Source of the DNA: Mesostigma viride | Taxonomy: Eukaryota > Streptophyta > Mesostigmatophyceae > Mesostigmatales > Mesostigmataceae | Direction of reading: 5' to 3' | NCBI GenBank assembly: GCA_009746045.1 | Contig: RPFO01001805.1 | Span: 26,814-90,813, forward strand | Length of the DNA: 64,000 nt | Notes under the pieces: model-generated | Seen by the model: only the letters and a program-made list of their open reading frames with translations | What the model was told of the DNA's origin: nothing | The model's database searches: none | Program-made: the position numbers and the translations under genes | In this document: piece after piece, positions 1 through 8,432 of the stretch | Layout of the letters: the number at the start of each line of letters is the position of its first letter | Numbering within the stretch: position 1 is the first letter of the stretch

Positions 1-54
1 CCTTTCTGAAAAGCCTCTCTTGCTATCGACGCCCTCCTACGGGCCGCCGAGCAG

Positions 55-270
55 CTAGACAAGACGGACGCAGCTGCACTCGTCCGTCACACCGCAAAAA
101 CCCTCCACCACCGCGTTCCAAATAACGGCGCGGTTTTCATCGATTGAGTGTAGGCGTTTGCACACTTCAGGGGGCGTTTTCATGGCCATCGCTCTGTTTG
201 CCTTTTCTTCCATGTTTCTTATGACGTTCCTCATCGCCAGAACGATGTCATTCCGCTCTTTCGCGTTCAT
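55..270 (-). CDS. Small hypothetical ORF, 71 aa
   Basis: An ATG at 268-270 opens a 71-residue frame of mixed, protein-like composition: a charged helical start (MNAKERND), a lysine- and alanine-rich middle, and several cysteines near the end. The open frame continues upstream without an ATG, so the start is uncertain. I recognise no domain. It lies at the window edge next to the tRNA gene. It could be a real small gene of the island, the end of a longer broken gene, or a chance frame. Confidence 0.25.
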   Translation of the reverse strand: MNAKERNDIVLAMRNVIRNMEEKANRAMAMKTPPEVCKRLHSIDENRAVIWNAVVEGFCGVTDECSCVRLV

Positions 271-585
271 CCACCAGAACCCGAGCGGACGAGGCGCGTC
301 TGGAACTTCCTTCAAAACCCTGCGCGAGGAGGAACGGTACGTAAGCGGCAACCCGGGCGAACCGTGGTAAGCGAACGAGTGTTTGGATCCAATGCTTTGG
401 TTCTCGATTCAAAAAAACGCACAAACTCACTCACGTTTTCGTTTTTGGCAGCATGTCGTCCCACTCCTTCATGGCGAGTTTCAGATTCGCGCCTTTCATG
501 GCTTGTTTTGGTTTTTGCGTCACTGTGTCCGCTGCGTCTCCCTTTCGTGGTCGCCCTTTTATCCTTTGCTCTACTGACCCTCTCC

Positions 586-619
586 GGCGGTTACAAATCT
601 CTCCGGATTCGTAACCGCC
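586..619. promoter_or_regulatory. Inverted repeat upstream of the tRNA
   Basis: GGCGGTTAC (586-594) and GTAACCGCC (611-619) form a perfect 9-bp stem with a 16-base loop, ending 8 bases before the tRNA gene. GTAACCGCC recurs in the promoter array near 16.3-16.5 kb and at 8.12 kb, so it may be a protein-binding site and not only a hairpin. Confidence 0.4.
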
Positions 620-627
620 ACGTGAAC

Positions 628-698
628 GTTCTGGTAGCTCAGTGGAAGAGCGTCGGCCTTATGAACCGAAAGTCGCGAGTTCGAATCTCGCCCAGAAC
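628..698 (+). tRNA. tRNA gene, anticodon UAU (Ile) by position
   Basis: A complete cloverleaf can be drawn by hand. The acceptor stem is GTTCTGG/CCAGAAC (7 bp), the D-arm GCTC..GAGC, the anticodon arm TCGGC-CTTATGA-ACCGA, the variable loop AAGTC and the T-arm GCGAG-TTCGAAT-CTCGC. It totals 71 nt with no encoded CCA. The anticodon by position is TAT, which would read AUA isoleucine codons. The innermost anticodon-stem pair is a C-A mismatch, which slightly weakens the call. The A- and B-box promoter sequences are present. A lone tRNA gene in a virus-like cluster is common in large DNA viruses, but host tRNA genes look the same. Confidence 0.85.
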
Positions 699-707
699 AT
701 CGAAATT

Positions 708-720
708 TTCTAGAACTTTC
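708..720. promoter_or_regulatory. Heat-shock-element-like site
   Basis: TTC ta GAA ct TTC is three alternating, correctly spaced nGAAn units, lying between the tRNA gene and the next start codon, which is 13 bases downstream. The closeness to the ATG makes a classical promoter role doubtful. It is reported because the same core, TTCTAGAA, recurs upstream of other island genes. Confidence 0.35.
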
Positions 721-732
721 TTATACAACCAC

Positions 733-999
733 ATGGCACAGTGCAGTGCGAAGACCAAGGATAATCACAAATGCAACAACGCCGCCCGAAAGGGCTACAA
801 GACGTGCGCCTCCCACGCTCGAAAGTCGCGGAAGCACTCCGCGCACCAAGGCGGGTTCACGTGTCCTATGCGAGACCTGACCGCGGTCGAATCGACCCCC
901 GTCCCGGGAGGCGATTTGAACGCAGGAGGGTATTCGGATTACGCGACGCCGGCCACGCACTCCATAGCCCAGCGCAGGTACCGAAAGAAGAGGCGCTAG
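733..999 (+). CDS. Small cysteine/histidine zinc-binding protein, 88 aa
   Basis: The ATG at 733 is the first in-frame start after the tRNA; the frame extends upstream only through the tRNA. The N-terminus has Cys4-x9-Cys14-x10-Cys25-x2-His28. This matches a small zinc-binding motif (Cys, then Cys after a T-K-x-G-type turn, then CxxH) that I recall from many giant-virus and some bacterial proteins (DUF5763-like). The rest is basic, ending in an Arg/Lys cluster (RRYRKKRR), so binding to nucleic acid is plausible. The function is unknown. It fits the island's abundance of small zinc proteins. Confidence 0.6.
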   Translation: MAQCSAKTKDNHKCNNAARKGYKTCASHARKSRKHSAHQGGFTCPMRDLTAVESTPVPGGDLNAGGYSDYATPATHSIAQRRYRKKRR

Positions 1000-1164
1000 G
1001 TCGCGCACAGTAAAAAATTTTGAGAACTTGTAAATAACGGACACGCAGATGCCCTCCCACACTCGCTGGACGGAACAAGGGGCCACGCACGTTCGTTTTT
1101 CGGACAGAACGGAACGCAAGCCGCGCAAAATACCGCCGCCTGACGCGCAAGTGACAACGAGTCG

Positions 1165-1371
1165 TTAGGATGGCCGCGTAGAGCACGGCAATGGGGGAGA
1201 TTCCTTCTGGACAGAACGCAGGGCCGAGGCGTACTCGGCGCACAATTTGGATCCCTCCGTGCTCATTCGCACCGTAGACCCTATATCTTTATCGTCGCTC
1301 GCGGCAGTTTCTGCGCTACAACAACAACCCATGGGCGTGCACACATTGTGAATGCGAAAAGGTTTTTTCAT
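1165..1371 (-). CDS. Small ORF with an acylation-type start (MGCCCS)
   Basis: An ATG at 1371 opens 68 codons. A second ATG at 1332 would give a 55-residue protein beginning M-G-C-C-C-S. That is the classical pattern for N-myristoylation on Gly2 plus palmitoylation on the cysteines, as in small membrane-anchored signalling proteins. The remainder is rich in Ser, Ala and acidic residues. It lies between a plus-strand and a minus-strand gene. The motif is seen directly; expression and lipidation are inferred. A chance ORF is possible. Confidence 0.3.
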   Translation of the reverse strand: MKKPFRIHNVCTPMGCCCSAETAASDDKDIGSTVRMSTEGSKLCAEYASALRSVQKESPPLPCSTRPS

Positions 1372-1515
1372 TGATTATCGTAAATATTGCATGAATTGCA
1401 CGGACAGACGCCGTACATGTACGCTATGGATTCGCGGACACAAGAGGCCCGCGCGCATCGTATCCTTTCGCGACTGTTTCAAAACCCCCGTCCTCTCTAG
1501 GACGAAGGAGGAGAA

Positions 1516-2172
1516 CTATTGAAGCACGGTGGTGTTCGAATATTGGTCCACGTGTCGCGTCGTAGCGCTCGACCACCACCCGGAACGTTCCCAATGAAAT
1601 CCGGTCGTACTTCTTCCCGCCATGATTTCCTGACGCTCTAGCTGGTTGAACGTCTTGAACACGAAACTGTGCGCGCGTTCTTGCAGCGTCCAGTTCCTCC
1701 CGGCGACGTCGTACAGCCGCTCCTCCACTCTGCGCCTCATGCTGTTAGACACCCTCAACTCCATCACGTGCGTGATGCCTTCCTCCAACTCCTCCCAAAG
1801 GGCCCACATCTTGCGGATTTTGTCGCCCCGGGGCGTGAAAACGGCGTCCTCGCACTCTTGGAGCCTTTCGGGCGCGAGGGCGGCCATCACCCCTCGCAAT
1901 TGTTCGTCCGTCCTCTGTTCGAGAAGAGGGTCGATGCGGTCGATCTCGGCCTCCTGACGAAACGCCAGCTCTTTGGAAACGGCGAGCTCCAAGTTCACGT
2001 ACCGCCTTTTGAGATATTCCTCTTCCAACTTCTCTCGTTTCACCTCCTCGTACGCTTTCTGCGTGGCCTTGTTGATGCCATCGCCGAACGGCCAAGACTT
2101 TTCCACGATCTTTTTGATGAGTTCCGGGGGGAGGGACTCGTAGGACGCGGGCTCTCCTTCACCGAGCTCCAT
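1516..2172 (-). CDS. Charged coiled-coil protein with an F-box-like start, 218 aa
   Basis: The open frame reaches further upstream through a GTG, but the first ATG is at 2172. Residues 10-27 (YESLPPELIKKIVEKSW) resemble the opening helix of an F-box (LPxEL.xxI), a module that links substrates to SCF ubiquitin ligases. A long Glu/Lys/Arg-rich helical stretch follows (about residues 35-150), likely coiled coil. The C-terminus is Ser/Thr- and Trp-rich. F-box-like proteins are frequent in large DNA viruses and in algae. The match is short, so the role is tentative. A retrotransposon inserted 56 bp upstream of the ATG may have separated the gene from its promoter. Confidence 0.55.
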   Translation of the reverse strand: MELGEGEPASYESLPPELIKKIVEKSWPFGDGINKATQKAYEEVKREKLEEEYLKRRYVNLELAVSKELAFRQEAEIDRIDPLLEQRTDEQLRGVMAALAPERLQECEDAVFTPRGDKIRKMWALWEELEEGITHVMELRVSNSMRRRVEERLYDVAGRNWTLQERAHSFVFKTFNQLERQEIMAGRSTTGFHWERSGWWSSATTRHVDQYSNTTVLQ

Positions 2173-2232
2173 CGCTGCGAGAATGGCGTGCGAGGACGGG
2201 GACACCTTTCGTCAGAGAGCGGGTGACAATTT

Positions 2233-2877
2233 TGTCAAGGGTATATTTTACCCTATGTGCCCAACTACCTGTTTATATTTAATTCTGGCCGTCATGTTGT
2301 AAACGGAGGACTAATTAGGGTTGCGTCATTATTAATCGCACCCGCCTACCGTATTTCAGGCCGATAATTGAATAGGTTAGGAAGGGCTCGCCGTGATAAT
2401 TACGGCACAGTTTATAGCACTAGAAATAGTGCCGTACAGCGAAAGTTATTGTATGCCGAAGTTGTACTATTTCCGGCACAAGACTTAACGCACTGTAGGT
2501 GCCGACGGTACCATCCTCGGCCCACTATTCCGTGTTGGATATTTCTACCGACACGAGTTACTAGATGCCCCGTACTTAATGCGCTGGCATGTTAGCAAGA
2601 CTTCTAGAATGTACGACTCTGAAGTTAAGTCGTTAAGTTATTGTCTTGCGCATAGCCGCCACCTTTGGTGGATATAGGCACGATGTTTGTGCTCGATGCC
2701 TTCACCTTACCTGTCCTAGCTGTCAGCTATGGACGATAATGGTCCCCACCCGGGAACCGCACCATGGCTTTGGCGGTCAAACGGTGGCAGTCCGTAACCT
2801 AAATATGAAATGAATAAATCGTCTATCAATTGTCTCAAGCAGTCTTGACGACCAAGGAATCAACCAAATTTCTAACA
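2233..2877. repeat. 5' LTR of the TRIM-like element
   Basis: 645 bp, TG..CA ends. It contains an AATAAA-like signal near 2,811. It is identical to the 3' LTR except for G versus A at about 2,360/3,783. Confidence 0.9.
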
Positions 2878-3655
2878 CAAAGCCATTACACAAATTCACC
2901 CTATGGACGTCAATTAGCGAGACCCGCCTGAAAATGGCGAGAGACGTAATGTATTTTCATGCATTATTATGGTCCGGAGGTTCGCGGCGTTGCTGTCGTC
3001 AAGCCGCATTGTAATTCCAGGAACTGGCCCAGTGCCGCGGCCTGATCAACCGCAGGCCTTATATTGCCAGATTCCAGGAAATTTTCCCCAGATTCCAGAG
3101 TGTGGCCGCGGCACTCATGCCAAATGCTGCTGAAGCTAGAGCCATACACGAGCTCAAGTTCAAATCGCGGCGGAGGCGAATTCGCAGCCCTCTTTGTGAA
3201 ATTTCATTTTTTGCTGGGTGATCATGTCGGCCAGGCGCGGTATCCGCCTGCATTCTATGACTCGAATTTTTGTGAAGGCCGAGAAGCCAAGTGCGCAGGA
3301 GCCCAGCTGCCGAGAAGCCAAGTGCCGCAGAGCCGAGAAGCCAAGTGCGCAGGAGCCCAGAGCCGAGAAGCCAGTGCCATCCACGAGTTAAGGAAATCGG
3401 GATTTTTTGTTCCGGTTCATGTCATCGGGTTCTGATGCTAAGCCCTGTATTCAAAAGCACACATTCGGGTTTTTTGTTGCTAATCCCCATGTCCAAAAGC
3501 ACAAGTGTTAACCTCGCCTAAGCTCCAGTTTTTGTTGCAATGGTTCACCATGGAATGTTATCCCAAGTAAGGGGGGCTATACACCCTACCTAAGCTAAAG
3601 GGAAAGTTACAACCATTGGATTATACCATAGTACTGGCTAGTTGAGCAAGGGGGG

Positions 3656-4300
3656 TGTCAAGGGTATATTTTACCCTATGTGCCCAACTACCTGTTTATA
3701 TTTAATTCTGGCCGTCATGTTGTAAACGGAGGACTAATTAGGGTTGCGTCATTATTAATCGCACCCGCCTACCGTATTTCAGGCCGATAATTAAATAGGT
3801 TAGGAAGGGCTCGCCGTGATAATTACGGCACAGTTTATAGCACTAGAAATAGTGCCGTACAGCGAAAGTTATTGTATGCCGAAGTTGTACTATTTCCGGC
3901 ACAAGACTTAACGCACTGTAGGTGCCGACGGTACCATCCTCGGCCCACTATTCCGTGTTGGATATTTCTACCGACACGAGTTACTAGATGCCCCGTACTT
4001 AATGCGCTGGCATGTTAGCAAGACTTCTAGAATGTACGACTCTGAAGTTAAGTCGTTAAGTTATTGTCTTGCGCATAGCCGCCACCTTTGGTGGATATAG
4101 GCACGATGTTTGTGCTCGATGCCTTCACCTTACCTGTCCTAGCTGTCAGCTATGGACGATAATGGTCCCCACCCGGGAACCGCACCATGGCTTTGGCGGT
4201 CAAACGGTGGCAGTCCGTAACCTAAATATGAAATGAATAAATCGTCTATCAATTGTCTCAAGCAGTCTTGACGACCAAGGAATCAACCAAATTTCTAACA
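3656..4300. repeat. 3' LTR of the TRIM-like element
   Basis: 645 bp, offset exactly 1,423 bp from the first copy. It follows a polypurine tract and is followed by the AATTT target duplication. Confidence 0.9.
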
Positions 4301-4567
4301 AATTTCAAATAAGCAACGAACGCTCCGGAACTCCGAATTACTCTAGTACGGGCTTCCAAAAGGGTGAGAAGTGAATGGACGGCCAGATGCCCAGACACTC
4401 CACGTGGCATTCGTAGGACGGTCCACGTATGATCCGCCGTTTGGGGACCGGTGACGTGGGTTTCGAAGGTGGAAAGCGCTTAGACCGCCCTCGAACGCTC
4501 TGCTCGTCACTCGAAGAGGCATAAATGGATCTGTAAAAGCAAACAACCGATCAAGAAAGACGGAGCC

Positions 4568-5503
4568 ATGGAGGCGAACAAGATCATGCAGAGGTACCTC
4601 TGCCCCTCTCGTCCTTTCCATGACGACGAGCAGGACCCGTTCGAGGGGAAGATTCGCGTGAACGTAAATGGCCAGATATCGGTCATCGACGTAATCAAGG
4701 TGATGATGTTCATGACTGATGACGGGGCGTTCACTAAGAACGCCGGTATCCACGCCAATAACACGTTTGCAAGGCTTTGCAAAGTCCACCCAGAGGTTTA
4801 CTCTCTCTGTGTAAACTTCAAATTCCCCGGGGCCGGGCAGCGAGAGACTCCGGTCACGGACCGAGCTGGGATCTTGACCATCATTCAGTTGCTGCCAGGC
4901 AGAAAGGCCGCCGTTTGTCGCCGCGCCATCACCGTGTTGCTGGAGAGGTACCTCGACGCAGACCCTAGTCTCATCCAGGACCTCCATGATAGGTATCGTG
5001 ACAAAACCGGCGAGGACTTCGTCCCGTTGTCTCGTTCCGCTCTGGCCGAGACCCCTCGTATCAAGGCGGCAGAGGCTGTAAAGTCAGACATGCTGGCGAT
5101 CAAGAACAGCTCGAAGGAGAAGGTGCCTCCTCGCGTGTACGCATTCGTGAACGACGTGAGCAACAAACTCGTCACGGGAGACCACACGGCCAAGTACCGC
5201 GAGAATCAAAAGCTGGTGAAGAGGAGTCAGGCGACCAGAAACACATTTACGGACGCCATGAGCTCATTGGCGGAATTCTTCCATCTGAGCCACCAAGGCA
5301 TGGTATCAAAGGGCGGGGACCCGAAGAAGGTGGCTGTGGATATAGAGGAGGCATTGGCACCCGGGCTAGAGAGAATGGGGCACTATGAGGAGGCTCGCAA
5401 GTACCGTGGTCCCGAGTTCGCAGAGAAGAACAGGATTCTGATGCAGCAGAACCGACTTCTGATCAAACAGGAGCAGCAGGCGAAGAGGATCAAAACGGAG
5501 TAG
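4568..5503 (+). CDS. TPV/LPGR-module protein of virus-associated type, 311 aa
   Basis: Starts at the ATG at 4568, about 45 bp after an AT-rich TATA-like stretch. Residues 25-150 hold a globular region with 'RETPVTDRAGILTIIQLLPGR' (split here only as motif RxTPV...LPGR) and then RRAITVLLERYLDAD. I recall this TPV-LPGR-RRYLxxD pattern from many algal, dinoflagellate and viral proteins, some annotated near BRO/KilA-N DNA-binding modules, but I am not certain of the family. The C-terminal half is Lys/Glu-rich and helical, ending in a Gln/Lys coiled stretch (about residues 285-311). A DNA-binding or regulatory role is an inference. Parts of its own coding sequence recur as degenerate fragments downstream. 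Confidence 0.6.
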   Translation: MEANKIMQRYLCPSRPFHDDEQDPFEGKIRVNVNGQISVIDVIKVMMFMTDDGAFTKNAGIHANNTFARLCKVHPEVYSLCVNFKFPGAGQRETPVTDRAGILTIIQLLPGRKAAVCRRAITVLLERYLDADPSLIQDLHDRYRDKTGEDFVPLSRSALAETPRIKAAEAVKSDMLAIKNSSKEKVPPRVYAFVNDVSNKLVTGDHTAKYRENQKLVKRSQATRNTFTDAMSSLAEFFHLSHQGMVSKGGDPKKVAVDIEEALAPGLERMGHYEEARKYRGPEFAEKNRILMQQNRLLIKQEQQAKRIKTE

Positions 5504-5570
5504 CTTTCTCACACCGAAGTGACCACGTGGTCTCTGGAAATCCCCTGGCGCCAAGCAGCGTTCACACACT

Positions 5571-5750
5571 CCGAGGTTCACTATGGCGTATTCGACCTTT
5601 GTTCGAGCCACAAGGAGGTTCAAACGCGGTGTGTAAACTTCCCATTCCCGGTCCCGGGCATCGAGAGTCCTTTATTATTAACACGTGCCGAGGTTTACTC
5701 ATGTGTAAACTTCGAATTCCCCAGTCCCGGGCAGTGAGAGGGCTTTAATA
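5571..5750 (+). repeat. Two degenerate echoes of the upstream gene's coding sequence
   Basis: About 5,630-5,665 and 5,693-5,740 repeat the DNA that encodes residues 75-95 of the preceding gene (core GTGTAAACTTC...TTCCC..CCCGGGCA..GAGAG). Each starts with a GAGGTTTAC-like lead. A 21-bp string with TCCTTTATTATTAACACG also occurs twice (5,667 and 5,770). These are partial duplications with no intact frame. Confidence 0.6.
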
Positions 5751-5796
5751 TTCACTGATCCATTCACAAAGTCCTTTATTATTAACACGTGCGTCC

Positions 5797-6153
5797 TTAC
5801 GTGTACTTATAATATCCGAATTCCGTGTCAAATTGCGCCTCCCCCTTTTCTACAAGCTCTTTCCAATAAGTCGGTACACGTTCAGGGGCCGAGAACGGCT
5901 TCATTGACGGTATCCCCCATTTGATCAGTTTGTGTATCCCGAAAAGGATAGGTGGGAGTACGGATACTGCTACGAGTCCGATGCCGATATACAGAAATTT
6001 ATCGGTGACGTGAGATTGTTTGAGCCACTGATGATACTGCTTATCAGCGTCATAGGGGTTTCGAGATCTGAGCCATACCGGTATGGACCCCCCCACGAAT
6101 ATTAGAAACCACACGACAAAAAATATTATAATCTTTGCGGTCCTGTCGTCCAT
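5797..6153 (-). CDS. Small two-helix membrane protein, 118 aa
   Basis: An ATG start at 6153. Two hydrophobic segments, about residues 7-28 (IIIFFVVWFLIFVGG...) and 53-76 (FLYIGIGLVAVSVLPP...), are typical membrane spans, separated by a charged 25-residue loop. The C-terminus is polar and aromatic (ends FGYYKYT). It is convergent with the upstream plus-strand gene and co-directional with the next gene. I recognise no family. The composition is strongly protein-like, with lower GC than its neighbours. Membrane location is inferred. Confidence 0.6.
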   Translation of the reverse strand: MDDRTAKIIIFFVVWFLIFVGGSIPVWLRSRNPYDADKQYHQWLKQSHVTDKFLYIGIGLVAVSVLPPILFGIHKLIKWGIPSMKPFSAPERVPTYWKELVEKGEAQFDTEFGYYKYT

Positions 6154-6218
6154 CGGGTGTCATAGTGGGTACGTGAAAAAAATAATTCTGCCACCGGGGT
6201 ACGCTAGCTTCCGTAACC

Positions 6219-6258
6219 TGTGGAATTCCCCAGTCCCGGGCGGCGAGAGGCCTTTTGG
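6219..6258 (+). repeat. Third echo of the 4.8-kb coding segment
   Basis: GGAATTCCCCAGTCCCGGGC followed by GGCGAGAGGCC matches the second echo at about 5,714-5,740 and the gene segment at 4,820-4,850. It lies upstream of the small membrane protein's start, so it may be a mobile or recombining fragment or part of that promoter. Confidence 0.5.
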
Positions 6259-6405
6259 CCAGGTAGCTAGTGGGTCCACTCATTGTTGGAATTGTCAATT
6301 AAAACACTTTATTATTCATTCATCAATAAAGTTCTTTATTACTCATTACATTTCATCCATCCATCAACCAAGTCCCCAAACCCCAAGCATCCCCAACCCC
6401 CGAGT

Positions 6406-7899
6406 CTACAGCTCGCCCACGGGCGTGTACGAGAACAGCGCCGTCGCCTTGTCCCGCAAGTTAGCCACCCTATTCTGAATAGCAGCCGCCCCAGAACGAC
6501 CCGCGGAAGCGCAAGCCCGCACCACCGTGCTCCTCGCGAAGAAGCTGAACTCCCTCGCCATCGTCGCGTAGTCGCGCCGGCGGTACTCGGGCACCAGAGG
6601 AAGCAAGTCCCTCAAGAGGTGCTCGTTCAGAGTCGCCAGAGCCAGCGCCTGCGTGCGCAACGCCGCGCGCTGGTCGATGCAAGCCGCCATCTCCGGAGAC
6701 GAGGGCGCGATCTTGGCCAGGCAGGCGTCCACCGCGTCCCTCTCTGCCCTGACCGCCTTGCAGGTCCCCTGCAGCACGCACGGCTGCCTCCACCCCTCCT
6801 CGATCCGGGCGTTGCGGATGTTCCTCCATATGGCCTCCTGCTCCTTGTCCTCTGCCTCGTTGAGCGGCACCTTGGTGGGCATCTGCCCCCAGCACTTGGC
6901 GGGCGTGACCACCATGAGGGGGTATACGAGCTTGGCGTCCTGCTCCGGGTCGATGTTCTCCACGCGCGCGGGCTTCCTGTCCTCCCCGGGCAGCAGGAGG
7001 AGCCTGTCGACCTTGTGCTGCTCTCCCGCCGGCGTGGGGAAGACCCTGGCCGCCGGGTTCCTCGTGAGCAGCGCCCTGACCTGCGCGGAGTGCTGCCTGG
7101 GCGCGTGAACGGGCACGTCCCTGTTGATGAGCACGTGGTTGGGGAGGATCTGCCTGGGCTGCTGCGGCTGCTGCGTCTGCGTCTGCGGCTGTGCGAGGAC
7201 GGGGCTTCTCGCGGCCATGGCGGTTGCGGCGACTTGCATCCTGGCGAGGTTCTGCATCCCCTGCGCGAAGAGGTTGACGGGCGGCAGGAGCGGGGGCCCC
7301 GCGGGCCTGGGCACGACTTGGGGCAGCTTGGGCACGCCCACGACGGTGTGCGTGTTGCAGGGCACGCCCACGGCGACGGAGATGACCGTCTTGGCTCTCT
7401 TTGCCGCCGCCACCGCGGGCACGATGCGGTAAACGAGCTCCTTCCTCCCGTCCGGGTGCACGACCTCCATGGTGACGGCTCCCTCGGGCAGCGAGAGGAT
7501 GGGCGTGGGCGCAGGGGCCTGAGAAAGGGCTGGCGAAAGGGCCGGGGCGGGCAAGGGCGCGGGCGCCATCTCCAGGGGTCGTTTCGGCCTCTGCGCGAGG
7601 TTGGCGTTTGCCTGCGTCTGCGTCTGCGGCTGCGGCTGGGCCTGCGGCTGGGCCTGCGTCTGCGTGGGCGCTGGCGTGGGCGCTTGCGTGGGCTTGTTGT
7701 TGTTGTTGTTTGCGGCCCCCGTGCCCGCCTGGACCGCCTTGATGACCTCGGGCACGATTTTGAGCGTGGCGAGCGCGGTGGCGGCCTCCTTCTCGTCGTC
7801 AGAGAGGTTCAGAGAGTGCATTTCGGGGATTTCCTTTTCCTGAGTCTGAGCCTTAGCCTGAGCCTGAGCGGCCTCGCACAAAACGGAGAAGGCGTCCAT
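6406..7899 (-). CDS. Large Ala/Gln/Pro-rich protein of unknown function, 497 aa
   Basis: A clear ATG at 7899 and a long frame with GC-rich third positions. The N-terminal 60 residues are helical and charged. A Pro/Thr/Gln linker follows (about 75-130), then a probable folded segment around residues 150-215 (MEVVHPDGRKELVYRIVP). A larger C-terminal region (about 270-497) has Arg-rich helices and conserved-looking cysteines. The opposite strand also has a long frame because of the base composition; this strand was chosen for its realistic composition, ATG and promoter. AATAAA/TTTATT signals lie just downstream (6,300-6,345). The function is unknown; the Gln/Pro linker resembles transcription-associated proteins, which is only suggestive. 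Confidence 0.6.
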   Translation of the reverse strand: MDAFSVLCEAAQAQAKAQTQEKEIPEMHSLNLSDDEKEAATALATLKIVPEVIKAVQAGTGAANNNNNKPTQAPTPAPTQTQAQPQAQPQPQTQTQANANLAQRPKRPLEMAPAPLPAPALSPALSQAPAPTPILSLPEGAVTMEVVHPDGRKELVYRIVPAVAAAKRAKTVISVAVGVPCNTHTVVGVPKLPQVVPRPAGPPLLPPVNLFAQGMQNLARMQVAATAMAARSPVLAQPQTQTQQPQQPRQILPNHVLINRDVPVHAPRQHSAQVRALLTRNPAARVFPTPAGEQHKVDRLLLLPGEDRKPARVENIDPEQDAKLVYPLMVVTPAKCWGQMPTKVPLNEAEDKEQEAIWRNIRNARIEEGWRQPCVLQGTCKAVRAERDAVDACLAKIAPSSPEMAACIDQRAALRTQALALATLNEHLLRDLLPLVPEYRRRDYATMAREFSFFARSTVVRACASAGRSGAAAIQNRVANLRDKATALFSYTPVGEL

Positions 7900-8432
7900 G
7901 TCTGGCGTGTAGGAGTGTTGGCTATGGCTGTTCGTTCGCTAGCTTGTGTGTGTGCGCGTGTAAGTCTGTGCGTGTTCCTTGCGCGTCGGAGTGCTTTTGT
8001 CCTTTCCCGTGGGTCTCGCGTGTGGCGTGGTGGCTGGACCAATGGGCGCTCGGCGCTCGGCGGTCGTAACGGTCTTTCTGCCCCGCGTCCCGGCCCGTCC
8101 AATGGGCGTGCACGGGATCTCGTAACCGCCGGCGCGTGCCGTGTTCGTCCCGTGTTCGTTCTGTCCTTCTCGGTCCACGAGTGGCGGCCGGCGCCCGGTG
8201 GTGACGCACGGGATCTCTGCGCGGATCCGCTGACAAGATCTCGTGGCGGGCCGCGGGAATCTTCTAGAAGTTTCCAGCCGGCGCGACGCCGTCCGTTTTC
8301 GTCCAATGGGAACGCACGGGAATCGAGGCCGGTCCGCGTAGAAAGTGCGTGGTCCCCTCGGACTTGGCCATCTCACTCACGCATCCCTCGCTATCGTCTA
8401 TCTCGGCACTCTTCCTTGCTTCCTTTCTGGCT
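7900..8432. promoter_or_regulatory. Divergent promoter with repeated CCAAT boxes and an HSE
   Basis: Separates the minus-strand gene starting at 7899 from the plus-strand gene starting at 8433. It carries CCAATGGG at about 8,039, 8,099 and 8,302, the last two in the context CGTCCAATGGG. Repeated CACGGGA (8,113; 8,206; 8,316), GTAACCGCC (8,122) and a perfect heat-shock element (8,257-8,274) are also present. Site names follow known eukaryotic consensus sequences; binding is not shown. Confidence 0.6.
8257..8274. promoter_or_regulatory. Perfect four-unit heat-shock element
   Basis: GAAtcTTCtaGAAgtTTC is four alternating GAA/TTC triplets at exact 5-bp spacing, the optimal site for a heat-shock factor trimer. 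It lies about 160 bp upstream of the next ATG (8433). Confidence 0.65.

Larger units (their letters stand above)
2228..4305. mobile_element. Young non-autonomous LTR retrotransposon (TRIM-like)
   Basis: Two direct 645-bp repeats (2,233-2,877 and 3,656-4,300) start with TGTCA and end with CTAACA, the TG..CA ends of LTRs. Comparing them base by base I find one difference. Both outer flanks are AATTT (2,228-2,232 and 4,301-4,305), a 5-bp target duplication. A polypurine tract (GAGCAAGGGGGG, 3,644-3,655) sits directly before the 3' LTR, placing its 5' end at 2,233. The 778-bp interior has only short frames and a degenerate tandem block (about 3,283-3,390), so it must move with enzymes from another element. 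No clear tRNA-primer site was recognised just after the 5' LTR. Confidence 0.9.

Noticed and set aside
4343..4987. Minus-strand 214-codon frame over the TPV/LPGR gene
   Set aside because: Antisense shadow; the plus-strand frame has the recognisable module and an ATG.
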